From positions 7,100-19,693 of the forward strand of contig DOTV01000082.1 in NCBI GenBank assembly GCA_003520925.1: a stretch of 12,594 nt of DNA, read 5' to 3'. The stretch's first letter is position 1. The number at the start of each line of letters is the position of its first letter. Of this stretch, positions 7,073 through 12,594 are shown piece after piece. Source of the stretch: Bacteroidales bacterium (GTDB taxonomy: Bacteria; Bacteroidota; Bacteroidia; Bacteroidales; VadinHA17). The notes under the pieces are model-generated. The model did not search any database, had not been told where the DNA came from, and saw only the letters and a program-made list of their open reading frames with translations. The translations under genes and the position numbers were made by a program.

Positions 7073-7969
7073 ATGGACAGACGGCAATTCACAAAAAAGA
7101 CAATTATGGCTTCAGCATTCATCACGACGGCATCCTTTCCGGGATTGAATGTTTTGGGATCACCTGCAAAGAGAAACCTTATGACAGGAATCATGTGGGG
7201 AAGTATTGGTGTTGGGAAAACGATTCTCGATAAATTTGAAGCGGCAAAGCTGGCAGGTTACAATGGTGTGGAGGTCGACAGCCATCTCAACCGCGATGAA
7301 GTGCTGAAAGCAAAGGAGGCAACAGGTCTCAGGGTCCACAGCGTCTGTGATTCAAAACACTGGAAGCTGCTTCTGTCAAGCCCTGATGCTAAGATAAGGC
7401 AGGAGGGAGCTGATGCTTTGAAAATTGCCCTTGAAGATGCAGGTATGTTTGGTGCTGATGCTGTTCTTCTTGTTCCCGGAAGGGTTACTGACACCGTCAG
7501 CTACGATGATTGCTGGAACCGTTCTTCAGAAGAGATAAAAAAGGTTGTTCCATTTGCTGCGAAACTAAAGGTCAAAATCGCTATCGAAAATGTCTGGAAT
7601 AATTTTCTTTTGAGCCCGCTTGAAGCGGCCAGGTATATAGATCAGTTCCGAAGTCCCTGGGTTGGAGCCTATTTCGATTGCGGTAACATACTGGCCTATG
7701 GATGGCCTGAGCAGTGGATTAAGATCCTTGGCAAAAGAATTGCCAAGATCCATATCAAGGAGTACAGTAAAAAAATTGCGGACACACAGGGCAAGTCAGC
7801 AGGATTCAACGTAAAGCTGCGGGAAGGTGATGTCAACTGGGGTGCGGTGATGAGTGCCCTTGATCAGGTCGGTTATAAGGGATGGACAAGTATCGAGATG
7901 CCCGGGGGAGATACTCCGGAGGGTCTCAAAGATCTGTGCGACAGGCTGAAATTAATCATCGAAAGCTAA
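7073..7969 (+). CDS. Tat-signal sugar isomerase/epimerase-like TIM barrel (possible ketoglycoside lyase)
   Basis: The frame opens at 7046, but ATG 7073, one base after the previous stop, starts directly with a Tat signal (MDRRQF, then a hydrophobic stretch to about residue 28). This gives 298 residues. The body is an AP-endonuclease-2 / xylose-isomerase-like TIM barrel. Expected metal ligands are visible at strand ends: Glu172 (AIENVW), Asp202 (YFDCGN), His227 (KIHIKEY) and Glu275 (SIEMPGG). Cytoplasmic homologues isomerise sugar phosphates or inosose, but an exported one beside a Gfo/Idh oxidoreductase recalls the Bacteroides thetaiotaomicron BT2157 type. In that system C3-oxidised glycosides are cleaved by beta-elimination. 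The lyase role is inference from context; family membership and export are visible in the sequence. It is translationally coupled to both neighbours. Confidence 0.85.
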   Translation: MDRRQFTKKTIMASAFITTASFPGLNVLGSPAKRNLMTGIMWGSIGVGKTILDKFEAAKLAGYNGVEVDSHLNRDEVLKAKEATGLRVHSVCDSKHWKLLLSSPDAKIRQEGADALKIALEDAGMFGADAVLLVPGRVTDTVSYDDCWNRSSEEIKKVVPFAAKLKVKIAIENVWNNFLLSPLEAARYIDQFRSPWVGAYFDCGNILAYGWPEQWIKILGKRIAKIHIKEYSKKIADTQGKSAGFNVKLREGDVNWGAVMSALDQVGYKGWTSIEMPGGDTPEGLKDLCDRLKLIIES

Positions 7970-7974
7970 AACCT

Positions 7975-10503
7975 ATGAGAAGAGTTATTGCCATTGATTT
8001 TTTGTCTTTTATCTTATTTGTTTTGTTTGTTGTGTCTTGCTCACAGCAAAATGATACTGTGAAGAAAGATAGCCATGAATACAATGGCTCGTATTCGGGC
8101 GAATACCTGAACAGAATAGCGTTCCCGATTGGCGGAATAGGAGCCGGGATGTTCTGTATTGAAGGATCCGGAGCAATTTCCCATATGTCGGTTCGTAACA
8201 GACCCGATGTTTTCAACGAACCGTGCATGTTCGCTGCAATATCTGTAAAGGGAATTGAAAACGGGACACTCGTTGTTGAAGGTAAGGTTCCGGAATGGAA
8301 AAAATTCGGTAAACCCGACTCAGGTAACGGTTCAGGAGGTACAACCTGGGGTCTGCCAAGATTTGAATATGCCGACTTCACTGCCAGATTTCCTTTTGCA
8401 AATATAAACCTGGAGGATCCTGATATCCCGCTTCATGTTCAGATTACGGGTTGGAGCCCTTTCATTCCTTCCGATGCTGATAATTCAAGTCTGCCAGCCG
8501 GAGGTATCGAATACTCATTTACGAATACAGGTAAGTCAAAGATCGAAACCGTCTTTTCTTATAACTCGGTGAATTTTATGGGTCAGCAAAGCGGCAAAGC
8601 CAGGATAAGGCCACTCTCAAACGGATTTATTCTTTCTGAACTTGGCCTGAAGGATAAACCTGAAACAAGGGGTGATTTTGCGATCTTTACAAATGAACCG
8701 GGGACAATTGTTGATCATTGCTGGTTCAGGGGCGGATGGTGGGATCCCCTTACAACTACGTGGAACACAATCGCCAAAACTGAATCAAGGAGTACACCTC
8801 CTGTTGATAATCCTGCTCCGGGTGCCTCAATTTACATCCCTTTTTCCCTTGGACCAGGTGAAACAAGGGTAATCCGTCTGATGATGGCATGGTATGTACC
8901 TGATACAAACCTCAAATATGGGAAAGACTCTGAAGAACCTGATGACAAAGAATGCACGTCCCCGGATTGTGTATGCAAGGATCCTTTCTACAAGCCATGG
9001 TATTCCGCTATTTTCAACAGTGTTGAGGAGATTGTGAATTACTGGAAGACAAAATATGATGACCTTTATAAAAAATCGAGGCTCTTCAGTGATTCCTTCT
9101 ACTCGAATACACTACCACCTGAGGTGACAGAGGCGGTAGCTGCTAATCTCACTATTCTGAAGTCTCCCACGGTTCTTCGCCAGCGTGATGGCAAGCTGTG
9201 GAACTGGGAGGGATGTGGTGATAATTCCGGCTGCTGTGCCGGATCATGTGAACATGTCTGGAATTATGCCCAGGCAATCCCTCACCTTTTTCCCAAACTC
9301 GAACGGACAATGAGAGAAACCGAATTCGGACCCAGCCAGGACAGCGAAGGTCATCAGACATTCAGGTCAGCGCTTCCGATCCGTCCGGTTGCAACTACAT
9401 TTTATGCTGCAGCCGATGGTCAGCTTGGAGGTATTATGAAGGTTTACCGCGACTGGCATATAAGCGGTAATAATGACTGGATGAAAAAGCTTTACCCCGA
9501 TGTCGTCAGGAGCATGGATTATTGCATCAAAACATGGGATCCGCGAAACACCGGAACTCTTGAGGAGCCGCATCACAATACTTATGATATAGAATTCTGG
9601 GGACCCGACGGCATGTGCACGAGTTTTTACCTGGGAGCATTAATGGCAATTTCGGAAATGGGAAAATATCTTGGCGAAGATGTTACAAGATATGATAACC
9701 TTTATGAAAAGGGAAAGAGGGCAATCGAGAGTGATCTTTATGACGGAGAATATTTTTTTCAAAAAATAAGATGGGAGGGGCTTAATTCTCCCGATCCTGT
9801 AAAGGCTTCGGAAGGTTCATGGAGTTCCGATTATTCGGAGGAGGCAAAAGCACTGCTCCGGAAGGAGGGCCCAAAATACCAGTATGGTACCGGCTGCCTT
9901 TCCGATGGTGTTCTTGGAGCATGGATAGGGGAGGTGTGCGGACTGAAAAACATTCTTGATTCAGTAAAAGTGACAAGCCACCTGAAATCAGTGTATAAGT
10001 ATAATTTTAAGGAGAGCCTGGAAAATCACTCAAATCCACAGAGACCATCATATGCTCTGGGAAGTGACGGCGGGCTGCTTCTGTGCACCTGGCCAAAAGG
10101 GGGAATGCTGTCGCTGCCATTCGTATACAGCAATGAAGTATGGACCGGCATTGAATACCAGGCTGCCTCGCACCTTATGATGATGGGCGAGGTTGAGAAG
10201 GGACTCGGTATTGTCCGGACTGCCCGCCGCAGGTATGACGGGAGGGTCAGGAATCCTTTTAACGAATATGAATGCGGTCACTGGTACGCCAGGGCTTTAT
10301 CAAGCTATGCACTTCTTCAGGGTCTCACCGGCGTAAGATATGATGCGCTTACACAAACAATGTACATTGATTCAAAAATTGGTGATTTTACAAGCTTTAT
10401 TTCAACTGAGACAGGATTTGGAAACATCGGACTTAAAAACGGTAAGCCGTTCCTTAATGTAGCTTACGGTGAAATAACTGTAAAGAATTTCATCATGCTC
10501 TGA
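7975..10503 (+). CDS. GH116-family glycoside hydrolase lipoprotein
   Basis: ATG 7975, five bases after the previous stop, gives 842 residues starting with a signal peptide and a good lipobox (LFVVSC, Cys22). The in-frame ATG at 7882 would bury that signal and is rejected. The N-terminal GH116 domain begins with FPIGGIGAGMFCIEGSGAI; the C-terminal (alpha/alpha)6 domain starts near residue 380. Comparison with human GBA2 (LEG Glu527, TYDGW Asp677) places the nucleophile at Glu412 in WNWEG and the acid/base at Asp538 in HNTYDIEFWG. HVWNYAQAIPHLFPKLERTMRE and the final HWYARALSSYALLQGLTG stretch are typical. Characterised members are beta-glucosidases, beta-xylosidases or glucosylceramidases; linkage here is unknown. 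Two Cys clusters (327/332/334 and 414/420/421/425) stand out. It is the last gene of the operon and ends before an intergenic palindrome. Confidence 0.9.
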   Translation: MRRVIAIDFLSFILFVLFVVSCSQQNDTVKKDSHEYNGSYSGEYLNRIAFPIGGIGAGMFCIEGSGAISHMSVRNRPDVFNEPCMFAAISVKGIENGTLVVEGKVPEWKKFGKPDSGNGSGGTTWGLPRFEYADFTARFPFANINLEDPDIPLHVQITGWSPFIPSDADNSSLPAGGIEYSFTNTGKSKIETVFSYNSVNFMGQQSGKARIRPLSNGFILSELGLKDKPETRGDFAIFTNEPGTIVDHCWFRGGWWDPLTTTWNTIAKTESRSTPPVDNPAPGASIYIPFSLGPGETRVIRLMMAWYVPDTNLKYGKDSEEPDDKECTSPDCVCKDPFYKPWYSAIFNSVEEIVNYWKTKYDDLYKKSRLFSDSFYSNTLPPEVTEAVAANLTILKSPTVLRQRDGKLWNWEGCGDNSGCCAGSCEHVWNYAQAIPHLFPKLERTMRETEFGPSQDSEGHQTFRSALPIRPVATTFYAAADGQLGGIMKVYRDWHISGNNDWMKKLYPDVVRSMDYCIKTWDPRNTGTLEEPHHNTYDIEFWGPDGMCTSFYLGALMAISEMGKYLGEDVTRYDNLYEKGKRAIESDLYDGEYFFQKIRWEGLNSPDPVKASEGSWSSDYSEEAKALLRKEGPKYQYGTGCLSDGVLGAWIGEVCGLKNILDSVKVTSHLKSVYKYNFKESLENHSNPQRPSYALGSDGGLLLCTWPKGGMLSLPFVYSNEVWTGIEYQAASHLMMMGEVEKGLGIVRTARRRYDGRVRNPFNEYECGHWYARALSSYALLQGLTGVRYDALTQTMYIDSKIGDFTSFISTETGFGNIGLKNGKPFLNVAYGEITVKNFIML

Positions 10504-10532
10504 AAGGTGAATTCAATATCAATATCTTTTAA

Positions 10533-10616
10533 ACCACAGAGTCGCACAGAGCTTTAGGGAGTTGCACTGTTTAGAACTCCGTGCTCTGCTCAGTTTTTGT
10601 CCGTGTAATCCGTGGT
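10533..10616. repeat. CCACAGAG-type palindromic intergenic repeat between convergent operons
   Basis: The element starts ACCACAGA (10533-10540) and ends TCCGTGGT (10609-10616), which pair at 7 of 8 positions. Nested exact arms are CAGAGC (10547-10552) with GCTCTG (10583-10588) and GGAGTT (10558-10563) with AACTCC (10575-10580). The result is a long imperfect hairpin over 84 bp. The composition matches dispersed CCACAGAG...CCGTGGT repeats found between genes in Bacteroidota. Its place between two convergent operons suits a bidirectional terminator or RNA 3' end, although no T-run follows either arm closely. Nothing else is seen in 10504-10644. Confidence 0.6.
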
Positions 10617-10644
10617 AAAATAAAATATGTTTATGCCCTAAAGA

Positions 10645-11352
10645 CTATTCTATAATGTCGGAACTCTTCCATCTGCAAATTTTCCAATTGTTTTTATTTG
10701 CAGCTCTTAACAGTTTCCTGTCAGGATTTACGCATACCGGCGTACCGGCTATCTCCAAAGCAGGAAAATCAGAAAATGAATCTCCGTAATACCAGACATT
10801 TTCAACCTTATTGTTATTTTTTTCACAATAATCAATCAGCCTTACAGCCTTTTCCTCTCCATAGCATGGATTACCCTCAGCCTTCCCCGTACATTTGCCA
10901 TCAACTGTTTCAAGACGTGTGCAGATAATAGCGTCAATGTTAAGATGGCCTGCAACAGCCTGACATACAGGATATAAGGCCGAAGATAGTATTACGGTTG
11001 CAGCATTTCTCTCCTGATGCCATATTACCTCCCTTCTGGCTTCATCGGAGATAGTTCTTATCATTTTCTTCAGGAATACCTCTGATGCAAGGCGATTGAT
11101 CGCGGTTACAGGTACCCCATTAAGCCATTGTAACATTTCGGAAATGATCTTTTCAGGTTCTATAATGCTGAATCTGTAAAGGAATATCATCCATACAGCC
11201 TTTATCAGGTTGCGCTTGGTCATCATTCCTCTGGCCCGGGCTTCCATTACAAGAAGTTTTCCACTGTTTGAGTTGATCAGGGTATTATCAAGATCGAAAA
11301 ATGCAATGTAACTTTTACCTTTTAACTTATTTTCTGAAGAAATGGTTTCCAT
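10645..11352 (-). CDS. HAD-superfamily subfamily IB phosphatase
   Basis: This 235-residue cytoplasmic HAD hydrolase has all four motifs: FFDLDNTL with nucleophile Asp20 and Asp22, VILSSA with Ser123/Ser124, Lys168 in GEEKA, and YYGDSFSDFPAL with Asp191 and Asp195. The helical cap between motifs I and II (about residues 35-110) and the length fit the phosphoserine-phosphatase-like IB group, in particular the subgroup found next to or fused with PlsC-type acyltransferases. Its start overlaps the 3' end of the lipid kinase gene by 26 bp, which indicates translational coupling. Placed after an acyltransferase and a diacylglycerol kinase-like gene, it may dephosphorylate a phospholipid intermediate (phosphatidate, lysophosphatidate or a head-group phosphate). 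A role on phosphoserine or another small phosphomonoester is not excluded. Confidence 0.85.
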   Translation of the reverse strand: METISSENKLKGKSYIAFFDLDNTLINSNSGKLLVMEARARGMMTKRNLIKAVWMIFLYRFSIIEPEKIISEMLQWLNGVPVTAINRLASEVFLKKMIRTISDEARREVIWHQERNAATVILSSALYPVCQAVAGHLNIDAIICTRLETVDGKCTGKAEGNPCYGEEKAVRLIDYCEKNNNKVENVWYYGDSFSDFPALEIAGTPVCVNPDRKLLRAANKNNWKICRWKSSDIIE

Positions 11353-12256
11353 CAGGATTATATAAAATATTCAGGGCATCAGGAAGAATGCTTACCTTGA
11401 AATTAATTGAAAAATTAAGCTCCCCGTCAACATGAAAAGGAACTTTCTCAGGGAACTCCAGCTCAAGTCCGCATGTCTGATAATAATTAACCTTTTTATC
11501 TGTGATATGTTCACCTTTGGGGACTTTAAGGAGAAGCTTAAACCTCTGTAGCAGATTGAGTTTTTTTATTGAACATACATCAAGCAGACCATCGTTGGCA
11601 TAAGCCTTTGGAGTAAGGAAGAAACCTCCTGCAAATCTCCTTCCGATTGAGATCGTGTTTATAAAACATTCAGATTCAGATGAATTCTGACCACTGGTCA
11701 TTTTCATCCGCTTTTCTTTAAAAAAGAGGATAGTCTTGACAATGTGCCAGATATATTTGTTTTTTCCGCCTCTTTTAACTTCGCCGGGCTCAGTATAATT
11801 TTCTGCAGCCACCTGGGCATCAAATCCCAGCCCCATGCCGTTGAGGAATATCATCCCGTTAACTGAACCAGCATCCAGACCGGTAATGTTCTTCCGAAAA
11901 AGGATATCCCAGTCATTTTCAGAAAACCGGTCAGGAAATCCCGTTATCTGAACAAAATCATTACCGGTACCGGCAGGAATTATACCCGTAATAACATCTT
12001 TCCTGTTTATTAAAGGCCTGGCAACCTCATTCATCGTGCCGTCTCCTCCCACTGAGATTATATATCTGAATCCTTTCGCTAAACACAATTCTGAGAGTTC
12101 CGTGGCATGGCCGCTTCTTTCTGTAAGAAGTATTTCGCCAGCAATACTGTATTCCTTCAGCTTCTCCTCAATTACATGAATCATTGATTTTGCGAAACCA
12201 TTTCCGGCTGTCGGATTTACTATAAAAGCCCACTTTTCTTTTAATTCGGCATCCAT
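11327..12256 (-). CDS. Diacylglycerol kinase-family lipid kinase (YegS/DgkB-like)
   Basis: This 309-residue soluble lipid kinase has the DAGK catalytic domain at its N-terminus. Seen: IVNPTAGNG (12-20), the nucleotide-binding VGGDGTMNE (69-77), IPAGTGNDF (93-101), LDAGSVNG (127-134) and GLGFDAQVA (142-150). The C-terminal lobe has RRFAGGFFLTPKAYANDGLLDV (206-227) and FHVDGE (274-279). No membrane segment is present, as in YegS and DgkB but unlike the small integral DgkA. Members phosphorylate diacylglycerol or related lipids with ATP and Mg; the exact lipid cannot be read from sequence. It follows the PlsC gene by 17 bp and overlaps the HAD phosphatase gene by 26 bp, so the three are almost certainly one transcript. 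Confidence 0.92.
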   Translation of the reverse strand: MDAELKEKWAFIVNPTAGNGFAKSMIHVIEEKLKEYSIAGEILLTERSGHATELSELCLAKGFRYIISVGGDGTMNEVARPLINRKDVITGIIPAGTGNDFVQITGFPDRFSENDWDILFRKNITGLDAGSVNGMIFLNGMGLGFDAQVAAENYTEPGEVKRGGKNKYIWHIVKTILFFKEKRMKMTSGQNSSESECFINTISIGRRFAGGFFLTPKAYANDGLLDVCSIKKLNLLQRFKLLLKVPKGEHITDKKVNYYQTCGLELEFPEKVPFHVDGELNFSINFKVSILPDALNILYNPDGNHFFRK

Positions 12257-12273
12257 AAGTATTGTATAAGTTC

Positions 12274-12594
12274 CTACTGGTACGCAGATTCAATTACACT
12301 TCTGACTTTTTCTATTATTTCATTATCACTTTTATCGATAAGCTCTTCCCTGGGAATCGGCTTATGAATTATGACCTCCAGTTTAGAACCGAAATCAATA
12401 TAAAACCTGTTTTTCGGTTTCAGATCATAGAAGCCATTTAAAGTCAGAGGTAGTATCCCGATATCTCTTGTTTTGAAAAGGTAAATGAAACCTCTGAAAA
12501 ATGGATTAATTTTACCATTAAGCGTTCTTGTCCCTTCAGGAAAGAGTGCAACTGACTGACCTTTAGCTTTTTCCATTAACTGTTCAAGCATGTG
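12274..12594 (-). CDS. PlsC-like 1-acyl-glycerol-3-phosphate acyltransferase, C-terminal part
   Basis: The frame continues unbroken to the right edge of the window, so the start is missing. The in-frame ATG at 12589-12591 is an internal Met (preceded by His), not the start. The visible 106 residues contain acyltransferase block III, ALFPEGTRTLNGKINPFFRGF (Glu and Arg of PEGTR contact the glycerol phosphate), and block IV ILPLTLNG. The catalytic NHxxxxD block would lie beyond the window. Family enzymes transfer an acyl chain to lysophosphatidate or related acceptors at the inner membrane. It is the most upstream visible gene of the leftward lipid operon, 17 bp before the lipid kinase gene. The sn-position and acyl donor cannot be determined. 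Confidence 0.88.
   Translation of the reverse strand, partial: HMLEQLMEKAKGQSVALFPEGTRTLNGKINPFFRGFIYLFKTRDIGILPLTLNGFYDLKPKNRFYIDFGSKLEVIIHKPIPREELIDKSDNEIIEKVRSVIESAYQ

Noticed and set aside
7882..7974. Upstream extension of the GH116 gene inside the TIM-barrel gene
   Set aside because: It would overlap the previous gene by 88 bp and bury a clear lipoprotein signal peptide that begins at ATG 7975.
8672..8872. Small ORFs in other frames within the large genes, on both strands
   Set aside because: They lie wholly inside strongly supported genes, have biased low-information sequences, and show no domain or start signal.

Overview
The window looks like an environmental member of the Bacteroidota. 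The evidence is the gene content (YfcC-family carrier, exported glycoside hydrolases, Tat-dependent Gfo/Idh/MocA oxidoreductase plus xylose-isomerase-like TIM barrel), signal peptides ending in FSQ or VVSC, AT-rich leaders without clear Shine-Dalgarno sequences, and intergenic palindromes of the CCACAGAG / CCCCTCC type. No rRNA, tRNA, CRISPR array, insertion sequence or phage gene was recognised.

Layout. (1) 1-222 (+): C-terminal end of a probable outer-membrane beta-barrel protein, whose stop shares a CTAG with the convergent next gene. (2) 219-4111: a three-gene amino-acid/peptide block, with a YfcC-type 12-TM carrier (-), an isoaspartyl dipeptidase (+) divergent from it, and an exported cyanophycinase-like S51 peptidase (-). 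Read together, the exported enzyme would release beta-Asp-Xaa dipeptides (from cyanophycin or a similar polymer), the carrier is a candidate importer, and the dipeptidase would finish the job in the cytoplasm. (3) 4112-4458: a 347-bp intergenic region holding a long palindrome, a perfect 10-bp hairpin and a five-copy heptamer repeat. (4) 4459-10503 (+): a tight four-gene operon encoding an exported GH172/DUF2961 protein, a Tat-signal Gfo/Idh/MocA oxidoreductase with a lipobox, a Tat-signal sugar isomerase/epimerase-like TIM barrel, and a GH116 lipoprotein. All four products carry export signals, so this looks like a periplasmic glycoside-degrading route combining two hydrolases with an oxidation/elimination pair. 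(5) 10504-10644: an intergenic palindrome between convergent operons. (6) 10645-12594 (-): a phospholipid operon read right to left, with a PlsC acyltransferase (cut by the window edge), a diacylglycerol kinase-family lipid kinase and a HAD-IB phosphatase.

The exported GH172 / oxidoreductase / TIM-barrel / GH116 operon is the best candidate for an undescribed system. The cyanophycinase / isoaspartyl dipeptidase / YfcC block is the second. Assignments rest on motif and sequence recognition only; no database search was possible.
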